Position numbers and translations under genes: made by a program. The notes under the pieces were generated by a model. The model saw only the letters and a program-made list of their open reading frames with translations, was not told the DNA's origin and did no database searches. Below, piece by piece: positions 1-11,550 of a stretch of DNA of 64,000 bases. Numbering within the stretch: position 1 is the stretch's first letter; each line of letters begins with the position of its first letter. Source of the DNA: Alligator mississippiensis (taxonomy: Eukaryota > Chordata > Crocodylia > Alligatoridae). Location: positions 219,635,978 to 219,699,977 of the forward strand of contig NC_081828.1 in assembly GCF_030867095.1 (NCBI RefSeq), written 5' to 3'.

Positions 1-596
1 TTATCATGCATCAGCAGATACATGACGAATAGGTCCGAGGAGGTGATACTTCCCCTCTATCGGGCGCTGGTCAGACCGCAGTTGGAGTACTGCGTGCAAT
101 TCTGGGCGCCGCACTTCAAGAGGGATGCGGATAACCTGGAGAGGGTCCAGAGAAGGGCCACTCATATGGTTAGGGGCCTACGGACCAAGCCCTATGAGGA
201 GAGACTAGAGAAACTGGACCTTTTCAGCCTCCGCAAGAGAAGGTTGAGAGGCGACCTTGTGGCTGCCTATGAGTTCATCACGGGGGCACAAATGGGAATT
301 GGTGAGTATTTATTCACCAAGGCGCCCCCGGGGGTTACAAGAAACAATGGCCACAAGCTAGCAGAGAGCAGATTTAGATTGGACATTAGGAAGAACTTCT
401 TCACAGTTCGAGTGGCCAAGGTCTGGAACGGGCTCCCAAGGGAGGTGGTGCTCTCCCCTACCCTGGGGGTCTTCAAGAGGAGGTTAGATAAGCATCTAGC
501 TGGGGTCATCTAGACCCAGCACTCTTTCCTGCCTAGGCAAGGGGTCGGACTTCATGAGCTATTGAGGTCCCTTCCGACCCTAGCATCTATGAATCT
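1..596 (+). mobile_element. CR1 LINE, 3' end of ORF2 and 3' tail
   Basis: The window opens inside CR1 ORF2. An open frame at 22-513 encodes the conserved region downstream of the reverse transcriptase (motifs [20 protein letters not shown] and RVQRRATHMVRGL), ending in the usual LAGVI-stop. The short 3' UTR ends in the CR1-type tail ATCTATGAATCT near 596. It is nearly identical over this stretch to the copies at 29.4 and 52.5 kb, so it belongs to the same young group. The 5' part lies outside the window, so whether the element is longer cannot be told. Confidence 0.93.
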
Positions 597-1839
597 AAAG
601 GCAGTCCCATACCTGAGCAGCTTATTGCAGCTCTGCTGCTCCTGTTACTGCTCAGCCCAGTGCTCTCTCCTCCCTTGGGGCTGCCTTTTCTCTTAGGGAA
701 CTTGTACACATTATCAGGTTTCTCTAGGTAAAGATATTCTCTATAGACTTATTTCTTTCTTGCTTTGTACCATGACAGTTGACGTTACGTTTACATTACA
801 TAACACATTAACCAATTATGAGTCTTAAATGTGCTATTACTGTAAAAAATGCTCATTTCTGTTTGACATACAGCCAGGTCTACTGCCTAAAGGCCACCCG
901 CTGAGTCCACAGAACTCCAGGCACTATGCTCGCCATGTGCCATACCCTGGTATCTGGCATACTCAGCAGAGCAGAGACAGGGCTTTCTCTTGCAACCAGC
1001 TTTCTGGAGCATGCCAATGAGGGGCGCACAAACCTTTCCATGTCTTGAGTGGTATCCAAGTACCCTAGAACCTGCTGGGCTAACCCTAAACTTAACCCTG
1101 CACCCCAAGGGGTGGTCCATCTCCAGCACTGCAGGCTTGGTTAGACTCCCCACCAGTCAATGTCTATGCAAGACCCTCAGGACAGTGCACAAGGTGATGC
1201 ATGAAGCAGTGTACATGGGCTCAGAACTGCATCGTTAGACCTGGTAAGGAGCAGGCATCCCAAAAGCCCACCTCTAGGCAGCTGGCTGTCCAGCCGGTGT
1301 CCCAGGTCAGAAAGACTCAGGGCCCCCAGCACTGCACCAGAACAAAGGGCAGGACTTCAACTGCTGGGTAGGGCCAGCCTGGCTAGTTCAGAGCAAGCTT
1401 GGCCGTGTTCACTCAGGCTTCATATCTCCCGTGCAGATGTACCTGACACAGCCGCTGAGCAGCACCCCCAGGGTCATCCTCCCTGGCACATAGAACATTT
1501 TTGAAAGAGGAAAACCAGGACTTACCTAGTGCATGAATCAGGCTTCAGAATGAAGACAGCCCTTCTCCACAGCTGAGCTGTTTCCCCCAAGCCCCTGTGC
1601 TGACCCAGGCTGCAGGAACTCCTTAGAAATGTGCCCAATCCAGGTTGGTTTCTGCATCCAATCACCACTGGCACAGTCTCGCGGGACAGCAGAGCCCTTG
1701 GGCAGTGCAAGGGAGACCAAAAGCAGCTGGGAGCAGGGGCTGGGGAGCTTTCAGGGAACTGAACGGGACACAATCCTGCTCCAGTGCCCCAGGAGCCCCA
1801 CAAAGGGGTCTGGCAGGGCACAGTAATACTAGATGTGGC
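597..1839. other. Intergenic, no supportable gene
   Basis: Unique-looking sequence between a CR1 tail and an LTR. The only open frames are short, overlap on both strands and show no recognisable domain. I see no tRNA-like fold, no TIR pair and no long repeat. Confidence 0.5.
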
Positions 1840-2792
1840 TGGCCAGTAGGGGGTGCTCCTGCATTGAGCCTCCCACCTCATTGTGCTCAACCACCTTCCA
1901 GGCTCCAAGTGCCTCCCTGGGGGTGCCACACATCTGGCCGACCCCATTTCCTGGAGCACACCCACTAGCCTGGGGTAAAAACTGCCACCACCCAGGGATG
2001 AGCTTGATTCTAGCTCTGTGCACCCTGGGAAACACAGGCCTAGTAGCCCTTGAGGTTACTTGACACATTTCAAGCACTTGGGGATGCTTCTCTTAGTCGG
2101 AAGCGCAAGTAGTGATCTCCCTTAGTCAGCTGACCCAAGGGGATCCCAAGGCATAATCTAGACCCACTCCCATTAAGTCTCCCACACTAGGTACAAAGGA
2201 GAACTTTATTGGCTACAAGGGGTAGGGCTGGAATAGGGTACAGGGTAGAGCAATATCAGAGAAATCCCATAGAGCAAACTGGCATGGCTGGGTAGCCTTT
2301 GATCTCACATCTGAGTTACTGCAAGCTAGATATCTAGTTGGATCTCAGGTAGCTTACTCACAAGTATCACCCAGAGGCAGGTGGAGATTCCCTCTGGATG
2401 CAGGCAGTTCCTTGATCATGAGTTTTGAGAGAGCAAGTTTCAGATGCTCCAGCTCCTCTATCTTCCTGAGTCTTCCTCATGGCTGCTACCCCCTACCTCC
2501 TGGGCAGTCCTTAAGTTATATAGCCCTTGTGACCCCATTTACCTGGTCCAATGGAGGCCAGCACCTGTTGGCTGTCAGCCAACCAATTTGAAATGCATCA
2601 CTGGTTGCTGGGCAGACTGGCAGATCCTAGGTCCCCAGGGAGTCCAAGCCCCTCAGCCAGGTATTTGCCAGTCATGTAGGCAGAGAGAGCAGGTTTCCCC
2701 ACTCCCTCAGGACTGTATCCAGCTCAGGTTACCTAAAGAGATAGGGTAAGGTGTGTACCCTCTGCTGGGCCCATCCTAACCAAATTGTCACA
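1840..2792 (-). mobile_element. LTR, family 'GGCC-AGTAGGGGG' copy 1
   Basis: Read on the minus strand this is an LTR-shaped unit. It starts TGTGACAATTTGG at 2792, has a TATA box (TATATAA, complement of 2516-2522), then about 310 bp downstream an AATAAA polyadenylation signal (complement of 2205-2210), and ends near CCTACTGGCCA at 1840. The same sequence recurs at 48478-49150, 55694-56477 and 63308-63466. Promoter plus polyA signal in one dispersed repeat is the hallmark of a retroviral or LTR-retrotransposon LTR. I found no convincing target-site duplication and no internal coding region beside it, so it is probably an old solo LTR. Confidence 0.72.
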
Positions 2793-3454
2793 GAACAGAG
2801 TTTCTGGGGAGAAACAGAGGTGGCCTTCTGCCACACCAGACAGTGAAGGACTTTGCTACAGACATTGGAGAGGCCTTGGGGCTGCAGCCTTGCACCTTTT
2901 ATAATTAGTCTGAAGAGGCTGCCAGCCACAGCAGTCTGTGCAGTGTTACCAGATTTGCCCTTCACTTTAGGGTGTGCTCATTTATTAGGAGTACGTTTGG
3001 GGGTCTCTGTAACTCTATCAATGTGCTGCTTGTGTTTCTATATGGAGCTGTATCTCTCCCTTCTGCAATTCCTCACCCCCAATGGAGCTATCTTGAAGGG
3101 CTCAGTTTCAATGGGGCTGGGTTCCTCCAACCACCAAATAAGCCAAACACATATATGCACATACATACACATTAATAGGGCATGCCTGAGTCAGACCGGG
3201 TTATTTAGCATTGACAGGCTAACACCCTCATGTGCCTTGAACTCAGTTCATCCCTTATTTCAGCAGGTAGACCCACATACACACTAACAGAGTACATCTG
3301 ACCAGGCTGGGTCCAATCAACACTTTCAGCTGATATCCTCATGTGCCTCAACACTCAGCACATCCCAATCTCGTGTCACACTGGTCCTAGTAGTAACTCC
3401 CTGGATGAGTAGAGCCCACTGTAGTTTTGGGCATGACAGGGATCTTTGACTTTT
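2793..3454. repeat. Unassigned sequence with a degenerate 111-bp duplication
   Basis: Two diverged copies of a unit sit in tandem. The shared block CCTCATGTGCCT occurs at 3226 and 3337, preceded in both by a CTGA(C/G)..CCGGGT/CTGGGT-type segment and followed by CTCAG and a ..CATCCC block, giving a period of 111 bp. The rest of the stretch has no recognised element. Confidence 0.5.
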
Positions 3455-3487
3455 ATAAAACTAATGCTTCTCTCACGTTAGTTTTAT
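3455..3487. repeat. Short inverted repeat (hairpin)
   Basis: ATAAAACTAATG (3455-3466) and CGTTAGTTTTAT (3476-3487) are inverted copies matching at 11 of 12 positions around a 9-nt loop. This could be a residue of TIRs or of a promoter palindrome. No function can be assigned. Confidence 0.6.
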
Positions 3488-4900
3488 AGTGCAGAGCAAA
3501 TTGGGGGGGGTGAAGGGGAAGGAAGAGTAAGTGAGGTTCAGAGACAAAGTATAGCAACCAGTTGGACCATAAAAGTTATTTATGAAGTTATGATAATACC
3601 AGTATTAATAGCCATACAAGAGAGACAAATAAAACATTTACAATATTACATAGTTTCAGTTAGGTGCTTGGGGGAGTCTAGCTCAAGTTTGATTAGAAAA
3701 GTCAGGTTTAGAGAGCTGTGTCTGGAAAGTCAGGTTCCTGGATTCAGAGAGAGAGACTTGGGGTCTCACCACTCAGCAAAGCTTGAACCATTCGAGGTCC
3801 CCAGGTGTTTGTTGGGGCTTGCAGACAGGCAGAGCCTTCAGCACAGTCAATGGAGGGATTCCAGGCAGAAAAGGAGCGGAAGTGGTGCAGCTTTTGGATC
3901 TAAGCACCAGGACAGGAACTTGAGCAAGGGTAGGGGGTTTTGTAGAGAACTAACACTGGCTCAAGGGAGAACACGAGGTTTTTTTATGGGTAAAGGTGGC
4001 TCATGTGCTGAATAACAGGAACTGATCACTCCTGGCTATGGGTGGCATTACTCTGAGGGAGCTCACAATACAGACTGGCAGATTCAGTGTTTTGGGTACC
4101 AATAAAGGAGTCATGACTAGAATTGGTCTGATAACTGCTGAGCTGGGTGTGTCTAGATATGGGTTGATTAGCATTTGGAGCAGGGATTCCCCCAACATAC
4201 AGTGCTCCCTTGCTTCTCTGGTCCCAGAATTCAGTGCGGTCCTTGCCTTGGACTCTCTGTTCTCCATCCTGAATGCTAATGAAAGTGCATGCCTGTCCCA
4301 TCCCCCATGTAAATGAGGTGTCATCCAGTTCCATCTTGGATGCAAATGAGGCCAGGGGAGTTGCTTCACTCTTATCATCCTTGTCTGGAGGGCTTTAAAA
4401 GGTGTCTCCCACTGCATCTTCATTGTCTTTTGTAAGACCTTCCTCTAATCAGTTCTTCCAGCAGAGGTGGGGAGGGGGCGAGTCCTTTGTGAGTCAGACA
4501 GGCTGCTTACTGTGCCAGGGTTCCTCAAGGACACAGAGCTGAGAGGTAACAAAGCCCTGTTCTCCTGAACCTGACAGTTCATTGGGCCAGTGTAGTTAAG
4601 GCACACTGGGTTTTATAGTCAGTAGCAACAAGAGTCATGTGGCTTTGATCACAACTGGCCCCTTTTGTCTGCGCAGGCTAAATGACCGCATATCCCTCTA
4701 CAGCTGGGGCACAGGGGGTTGGGTGTTGAACAGGGCTCAGACTCGTGCCTCTGGAGCTGTAACATGATGCCTTAATCACAAATGCACCATTAATGGGTTA
4801 TCAACATGCTGGGCCCTTGGTCTCATGAAGCAAATGTATTGCCCTGCAGGGTCAAGCCAACTCTCAGGATCTCAAAGTTGCACTGTTAGATGGAAGGGTG
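3488..4900. other. Intergenic, no supportable gene
   Basis: Low-information sequence. A 3590-4015 frame of 141 codons has no recognisable motif and is overlapped by open frames in other phases. No repeat family was recognised. Confidence 0.45.
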
Positions 4901-4915
4901 TGACACAATTGCACA

Positions 4916-4977
4916 TATACACACACAAAAATCAATTAGGTGCATACACACACACCAGGTGCATACACAACCACCGG

Positions 4978-5031
<54 letters not shown>

Positions 5032-5110
5032 AACTCAGGCACATACACATCCAAGATTACCAGTCTAAGCACATACGCACTATACACTGAAATTTAGATC
5101 AAAAAAAAGA
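4916..5110. repeat. CA-rich microsatellite
   Basis: An uninterrupted (CA)n tract runs from about 4983 to 5028 inside a broader CA-rich zone with interspersed ACACATACAC stretches; another short CA block lies at 5225-5255. The His/Thr-rich frames here are artefacts of the repeat. Confidence 0.95.
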
Positions 5111-5539
5111 AAAAAAATCAGTTGTCAATACCCACACATTCAGTACATGTACATGGATCACTAATTTGTATATCATGCATACAGGGATATATCTGTATCT
5201 ATAGATATAGATATTTGTCAGTTCACACACACACACCTACATATACACACAGGTGAGTTCCTAACTTGGGTGGTGTGGGATGTGTGTGCTTGGGATACTG
5301 GGATGACTATGGTGCTTGGTGTCTATGGGAGGGGGAGTCAAGGGTCAAAGATTTCACTAAGGAGGGAGATGGATGGTGGTTAAGCTAAGAGAGCGAAAAA
5401 TAAGAGAGTGAAAGTGCCAGGAGTGAAAGTTGCTGGGGCTAGGACTAGAACCGGCAGACTGGAGGGGAGCCAGGGTTACTTGAGCTTGATTGATGTTAAT
5501 TAATTAAAGGACAATGTCCAAAGCCAGCAGAACAGAAGA

Positions 5540-6530
5540 GCAATGCTAAGGAGAAGGCAGTACAAAAAGTATGGGGCTGAAGATGCAGAGGAACTGAAAG
5601 GTAGGTGGAGAGAGGAAAACTGGGACTGGGGGGAGCCAGAGGGACTAAGGGGGATCTGGGAGATGAGTTGGGGTGCTGGAGAAGGGCTAGGGGGAGCAGG
5701 GAACCTGCAGGGACTGCCAGGGAGAAGCACTCCGGGGAGATCAATAATCTGCGGGGAGGGGCTCCGGGTGCTGGGGAAGAGCTGCAGGGGCTGGAGAGGG
5801 ACTCCAGGGGAGTGGGGAAACTGCAGGGGCTGCCCAGGAGAAGCTGGGAAGCCAGAGAAGGGCTCTGGGTGCTGAGTGGATACTGCAGGGCTGCATGGGC
5901 AGGGAGCTGTGGGGTCCAGACAGGGGCTCTGGGGAAGATCAGGAAGCCAGGGGATAGAGGCTCCAGGTGCCAGGAACTGGAGAAGGGCTTCAGACACTGG
6001 AGGAGAGCTATGGGGGTGCTGGGAGCCAGATTGGGGCCCCAAGGGACAGCTGGAGAGGTTGCAGGGAGCAGCAGCAGGCACCAGGAGATGGAGAAGGGCT
6101 CCAGGTGCTGGGGGAAAGCTGCGGGGAAGAGGCTGAGGGTGCAGGGAGCTGCTGGAGGCAGCAGGGCAGAAGTGGAGGGAGACGCAGCTAAGAATGGAGG
6201 GAGACACAGAGAGAGATTGTGGAGGCAGCAGGGCAGAGATGGAAAGCTAGGAACAGGAGACAGAGAGAGTCATGCACGGCATGGAGGCAGTACGGCATAG
6301 CCGGGGAGCAGAGTGAGATACCAAGAAGGGTTGGGAGAGAAAGTGGGGCAGCAGCTCAGAAACAGAAAGCTAGGAACAGAGGGAGACAAAGAGAGATCAC
6401 GGCCATGGCAGGGCAGAGATGGGAAATGGGAACAGAGAGAGACAGAAAAGATCAGGGAGAAGGCAAAGGCAGAAAGAGAAAGAGACACAGGAGGAAGATC
6501 AGAGGTGCAGAGCAGGAATTGGAGTAGGGC
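5540..6530. repeat. Purine-rich minisatellite-like tract
   Basis: About 1 kb of strongly G+A-biased plus-strand sequence. It is built of degenerate repeats of a unit resembling CTGCAGGGGCTGGAGAAGGG or CTCCAGGTGCTGGGGAA (5760-6160), fading into GGCAGAGATGGAAA / GGAACAGAGAGAGA units (6220-6500). Long open frames on both strands (Gly/Arg/Glu-rich on plus, Pro/Ser-rich on minus) follow from the composition and have no domain or start context, so I do not call a gene. Confidence 0.75.
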
Positions 6531-6544
6531 TGGGAGGTCGGTAA

Positions 6545-7251
6545 GACAAAACCCAAGTCAGGTTCTAAATTAACAGTTTTATTAAACAAACAGTATACTG
6601 TACCGCTCATGGAGTTACTGGTTCCTACACGCACACAATGGTAGCAGGGGAGGAGAAAGGCTTGATGGAGAGACTGAAGTTAAAGTGTGCAGGGACAGAG
6701 TCCAGATCCTGGGTTTGGGGAAGGAAGGTGGGTGATAGCTACCTATCCTGGGCTGTGAGTGGATCTTCAATGGCGACTCAGGGTCTTCTCCAGTGAGGTG
6801 TTCTCCAGAGGGGGTCGCCAGCAGGGCCTCTGGGTGGATAGGTGGCATGGCATAGTGCTGGTCCAGATGGAGAAGGTGTCCTGCTGGGTCTGTCTTCACT
6901 GCCCCTTTTTATAGGGGCAGACCTTCTATGACCCTAGTGGCAGAGGCATGCCCAGGCAAGGGTCAGCTCTGGTGTACTGAGCATGTGCACTCCAGGTGCG
7001 GACGTGCAGTTCCAGGTGTCTGTGTTGCAATAGTGGGTTGGCTAATTTCTGTAGGGTCTTTGTCTTTTTCTGTTTTGTTCCTGGGTAAGTCAATGGAAGG
7101 CAATAATTTGGTCACTGAGCTGCTGGTCCGGTCGTTGAGTTCATTGTTCAGTAGAGGCCTGCTACCATTGTATCTCAAACACCCTCATTCATCCCCACTC
7201 ATTCAGGAACCAATTTACATGAGACTGGTTAGACATGAGTCATAGGTTACA
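6545..7251 (-). mobile_element. LTR-like segment (minus strand)
   Basis: On the minus strand there is a TATA box (CTATAAAAAGG, about 6915 to 6904) and, about 330 bp further on, AATAAAACTG (complement of 6568-6577), the spacing expected of an LTR. A possible TGTAACC left edge is at 7251. The far edge and a TSD were not found, so extent and class are uncertain. Confidence 0.4.
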
Positions 7252-7601
7252 CCTGGGCAGAGAACACAAGATGGAGGCTTGGCATGCAAAATGGAAACTT
7301 GGCATGACTTATGCTAACTTGCTTATGTAGGCCTACATCGTATAGTATCAATAGAAAAAAACAGTAAAAATCAGTAAAACAGTCATCTAAAACAGTAAAA
7401 ATCAATATAAACATAGTAATTATACAATATAAAACAGTGGATATCCATAACAGGGCACTTATTTGCAAAGAAGGAGAGAAAACCCCCCCAACTTGCTACC
7501 AAAATAAAATGCTAAAGCTTATCCTGTCTTAGCTCACTCATACTTATCTATAGGGGATAAAGAGGGATAGAAAAAGTCAGAAATAGTTGGGGAAGAGAAG
7601 G

Positions 7602-7602
<1 letters not shown>
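7252..7602. other. A+T-rich intergenic sequence
   Basis: Contains three imperfect repeats of an AACAGTAAAAATCA-type motif (7358-7410). No gene seen. Confidence 0.4.

Positions 7603-7642
<40 letters not shown>
7603..7642. repeat. (TG)n microsatellite
   Basis: About 20 uninterrupted TG dinucleotides. Confidence 0.97.
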
Positions 7643-7644
<2 letters not shown>

Positions 7645-8449
7645 AAAATTTAAAAAAACAACTGCGGGTTATGTTACAAATGCAGTCACTGGAGAGGCAG
7701 GCACTGAAACAATCACGGATGAGTTTGGGGACATCTTCCTGGGAACAGAAAAGATCTCAACAGATGACAGACCAGAACAGAAAGAGCTCTTTGGGCTGAG
7801 TTTGAAGCAGACGGAGGGAGACAGGGGTAGCTTTTGCCATGCAGAGTTGTGTGGTGGTGTTTTGTTTGATGTAATGAGGACAGGGCATTCTCCCAGTTCA
7901 GCTGGAAAGGGCAGCCACAGATGCTTCTTCTAATAAAATCTATTTAATGAAGCTATAAAACCATTGTTATGTGAGTTAAAGACTAGACATCGGAATATGT
8001 GAGTACACAGGGACTGGAACACGTCGCACTACAGGTGGCTACATCAGTCACTGAATAAGGATTGCTTGTATAAGCAGTTTGTTGAATGCAGATGGTTTAT
8101 ACATAGACATGCTGGTTCTTGATAGCCCTGCACTGGCATAAAAGGCCAGGAGAGAGGAGGCAAAGGTTGTTCTTCCTTCAGACCTTTGGGCTATCCTGGC
8201 ACCAGGGCAGTTACAAACAGAGCCAAGTACATTAACTCCAGCAATGCAAGTGATGAGCATGTGCAATAATCAGGCCTCAGGAAGAGACCATCAGCGATAG
8301 CTGCCAGCCCAAGCTAACATGTTATATCTGCCATTAAGCCTCTGGCTGGGGTTTTGCAGGTGGATGCTCCCCGCCCCAGCCAGGTTCCTGCTTTGTCATA
8401 TTTTATCCCCTGCAACCATGGAGAATGACCCATATCACCCTCCTCTGCA
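7643..8449. other. Intergenic, no supportable gene
   Basis: No coding frame with a motif. AATAAAAT at 7932 and a TATA-like GCATAAAAGG at about 8137 occur by themselves and are not enough to call an LTR. Confidence 0.4.
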
Positions 8450-8582
8450 CAACCACCCTTTGGGTAGCTGAAGGGTTATCAACTCCCCACTCCCTCCCAC
8501 CACTCCAACTCCAGTCTTCTCTTTTCTCTAAATCATCTCAGTCCTTCCAGCCTTTCCTTGTGAACTGTTCCTCGGATTGCTC
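8450..8582 (-). mobile_element. Old CR1/L3-type LINE fragment
   Basis: The plus strand reads like the complement of the conserved ORF2 C-terminal region of old CR1-type elements: a CCCTTTGGGTAGCTGAAGG block, then TTCTCTTTTCTCTAAA, then CCTTCCAGCCTTTCCTTGTG, in the expected order. Strongly diverged, with no open frame. Confidence 0.55.
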
Positions 8583-8599
8583 ATCACAAAGCCGGCCAA

Positions 8600-8960
8600 G
8601 TTTCAAGGAGATCGGTGCAGGGGTTTGGGGGGAACTGTACCCCAAATGCTTGAAAGCAAAGCTCCTGTCACCTCTATGTGTTACAACACAGGGGGGTCAA
8701 AACTGCAGGGGTGGTAGCTCTTACTGAGGCCACAAAGCCTTCCAAGGTTCAAGATCAGTGCAGGGGTTTGGGGGGAACTGCACCCCAAACTGTGGACAAG
8801 CAAAACTGGTGCCATGGGTGACACTGCGTGTGCTAAGGCACGGCGCGGTGACAGCTGCAGGGATGGTGGCTCCTGCTGTGATGCCTGCCAGCTGTGGAGA
8901 TCGGTGCAGGGGGGTGCTGGGGCCCTGCACCCCGAGCTGCTGACAGACAAAATTCCTGCC
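8600..8960 (-). repeat. Three tandem ~145-bp units of a dispersed repeat
   Basis: GGTGCAGGGGTTTGGGG-type blocks recur at about 8613, 8757 and 8902, giving a period of 144-145 bp. On the minus strand each unit contains a GTGCAG...CTGCAC inverted motif. The same unit, on the plus strand, is found at 9220-9345, 32100-32445 and 39296-39600. The latter two lie inside TIR-bounded elements, so this block is probably a decayed member of that transposon family. Confidence 0.65.
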
Positions 8961-9749
8961 AAAACTGTCTCTGTCTTGGGGCAGTTGATTGTCTGCATTG
9001 ATTCTTTCCTCTCCTTAGCCTGGTTTTGTAGGTGCTAATTGCTGCTGGTTAAGTCATTATGCAGTAGCTAGGTCCTATGTATTGAGCTGGGCCCCGAGTC
9101 CCTGGTCCCTGAGTGAATCGTGATTGATTGATTGGTAGCTGGGAACACGGCAGCTGAGCAGCCAGGCCTGCAGCAGTGTCTCCCCTCCCGCCCCAAACCA
9201 GTCAGTCCCACAGCACCCCTGGCACCAGTTTTGCGTGTCCGCCACTTGAGGGGCAGTTCCCCCCAAACCCCTGCACTGATCTTCTTGAAACTTGGCAGGC
9301 TTTGTGCCCTCAGTAAGAGCAGGATCAGACTGCAGAAATCCTAGTGGTGTTGTGGCAAATCCCAGGAGAGGTAGCTGGTAACTGATAGGTAAGCCTGCTC
9401 CTTCCATCCTGTTTGTCCAACTATGGTGTCCAAGAACTGGACACGGTCTTTCACATTAACACTGTCCATTCAATACCAGTTCTGATCATTTCAATGAAAA
9501 ATATCTCTTTCCATTTTGAGACTCTTTCATCACTTCATTGTGTCAACCTGTAACTGGCCAGGAACCCTGACGCTCCTCTCCACTGTTTTAAGTTAAACCT
9601 GCTCAGTTGTTCCAGTCCACTTGTCTTTAACTTTACTTTCATAAACAATTTGGTAGAACAATCTTGACATTTCTACAGATTCATTAATGCTCTTTTGCTA
9701 CCACACATTAAACAGTACCTTTAAAGTGAAGTACTAAATAAATACCCTA
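8961..9749. other. Mostly unassigned; one plus-strand unit of the 145-bp repeat at 9220-9345
   Basis: 9220-9345 matches the dispersed unit (CCACTTGAGGGGCAGTT, then CCCCTGCACTGATC and TTCTTGAAACTTGGCAGGC). The remainder, including 9400-9749, shows no gene and no recognised repeat. Confidence 0.5.
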
Positions 9750-10640
9750 ATGCATAGTGAAAGTGCATGCTTTTTAGTGCTCCCTAAAATCCACAAACAA
9801 GGGAACCCTGGCAGACCTATCATATCCAACCACGGGACCCTAACTGAGGAAATATCAGGTTTCGTGGAATCAATCCTAAAACCTCTTGTCACCCACAGAG
9901 CAAGTTTTGTACAAGACACCACAGACTTTCTACGGAAACTTAAAAACATAGACCACCTTCCCAGCAACACACTCCTAGCCACCATGGACATTACCAGCCT
10001 ATACACCCACATCCCACACCAGGATGACATCCAAGCCTGCCTTACATATCTACAGGAACAAGATTACAACCCAGAATACAGACCCAAAGATATCACTGAG
10101 CTTATACACTTCATCCTCACACACAACAATTTCACTTTTAATAATCAACACTTCTTCCAGATGATGGGAACAGCTATGGGCACTAAAATGGCCCCACAGT
10201 ATGCCAACCTTTTTATGAGCCACCCGGAAGAAGACTTCCTCAAGAACTGCCCCATCAAACCCTTGCTATACTTAAGATACATCGATAACATCTTCATCAT
10301 TTGGACTGAAAACCTGCAATCTCGGATTGAGTTCCATCAGAAATTCAACAGTCACCATCCCTCCATCCGACTTTCTCTAGAATACTCCAGCACCAGCATC
10401 TCCTTTTTAGACACAATGATCCAGAATGATAAAATACAGACCACGTTATACAAGAAACCCACAGACCAACATGCATATCTGCACAGAACCAGCAATCACC
10501 CTAAACACACCAACAAAACTGTGATATACAACCAAGCCCTCAGATCCCACCGCATTTGTACTGAAGAGCACACCCAGGATCGCCACCTCACCAATCTTAA
10601 AAGGCTTTCACCCAGCAAGGACACTCGTCCAGAGAGGTAG
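9750..10640 (+). pseudogene. PLE reverse transcriptase (defective)
   Basis: Residues 12-25 carry the LPKIHKQGNPGRPI motif. A MDITSLYTHIPH block holds the first catalytic Asp (D in MDITSLY). GTAMGTKMAPQYANLF is the motif-B-like block, and RYIDNIFIIW is the motif-C region. The usual second Asp of YxDD is Asn here (YIDN), which would cripple metal binding. The frame closes at a TAG after a frameshift near 10620; related codons continue in another phase to about 10728. Confidence 0.9.
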
Positions 10641-10728
10641 ATCACATGTTTGAAAGAGCCACCCGGATACCACGTGAAGAACTGCTGCAGTACAGAAGAA
10701 AACCCCCACAAATCGCACACCGCTGGTT

Positions 10729-11043
10729 ATGACCTATTACCCCTCCCTTGAACCTGTACGGAAAATCCTCAAAAAATTGCAACCCATACTAGACAGAGAC
10801 CCGATTCTTAAAAAAATCTTCCCAGAGCCACCCATCCTAGCCTTCAGACAAGCACCGAACCTTGCCAACCTCATCACCAGAAGCAAACTTCCTCAAGCCC
10901 AGAACACACCAAAAGGATCCAGACCGTGCCAGGACAAGAAATGCAAACCCTGCCCCCACATCTCCACACCCCCACTATTACTGCGCCCCGCAACACAGCC
11001 ATCAGCATCCCTGCATCTTACAGCTGCACCTCCAGAAATGTGA
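10729..11043 (+). pseudogene. PLE RT-thumb/linker remnant
   Basis: Encodes the segment between RT and endonuclease (LEPVRKILKKLQPILDRDP, then ILAFRQAPNLANLITRSKLP, then a Cys-containing CQDKKCKPC motif). The CxxxKCKxC cysteine motif before GIY-YIG is characteristic of PLEs. Another frameshift at about 10925-10990 separates it from the endonuclease frame. Confidence 0.8.
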
Positions 11044-11357
11044 TATACCTCATCCAATGCACCAAATGCCCTGATGGAAAATGTGTAGGAGAGACCAAAC
11101 AACAACTGCGCACCAGCATGAACGCACACCGGACATCCATCAAAGACAGAAACACCCAATTACTGGTGGGGGCACATTTCTCACGGGAGGGCCACTCTCT
11201 CTCCAATCTCTCAGTCCTGATCCTCAAGGGAAACTTACACAGCACTTCCCAGAGACGAGCCTATGAACTCCATTTCATCAACCTGCTGGATACCAGAGAT
11301 CATGAACTAAATATAGACATTGGATTTGTGACACATTATAACCTGCCTGACATCTGA
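10926..11357 (+). pseudogene. PLE GIY-YIG endonuclease domain (defective)
   Basis: The frame contains VIYLIQCTKCPDGKCVGET followed by QLRTSMNAHRTSIK, matching the GIY-YIG core layout of PLEs. The Tyr of the usual YVGET half is Cys (KCVGET). Downstream, an H..EGHSL..L and an E-L-x-x-I-x-L block (YELHFINLLDTR) complete the domain, and a stop follows at 11355. This domain nicks target DNA in active elements. Confidence 0.85.
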
Positions 11358-11550
11358 CTGCCCAGGTATCTCTCCACTTTCATCCCCCTCCTCTCTCTCC
11401 CCCCCCCCCCCCGCCTGTCTCTCACCCATTGACTTCTCAATCTACATTTTCACTGACCACCTGTCTTGTATGCAGACCAGCCCAGCCCCTGGCTTCTTTA
11501 CTTTTCATTCCATGCAGGAAGAGCACGCACCGACTGCTGACACTTCCTTA

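Noticed and set aside
5500-6207. 235-codon Pro/Ser-rich frame on the minus strand and Gly/Arg-rich plus frames
   Set aside because: They lie wholly in the purine-rich degenerate repeat tract; open in both directions because of composition, with no domain.
8136-8150. TATA-like GCATAAAAGG as a promoter
   Set aside because: No paired polyadenylation signal at LTR spacing and no downstream coding frame.
9750-10640. A telomerase or host RT gene
   Set aside because: The downstream CxxxKCKxC and GIY-YIG region and multiple frameshifts identify a Penelope-like element.
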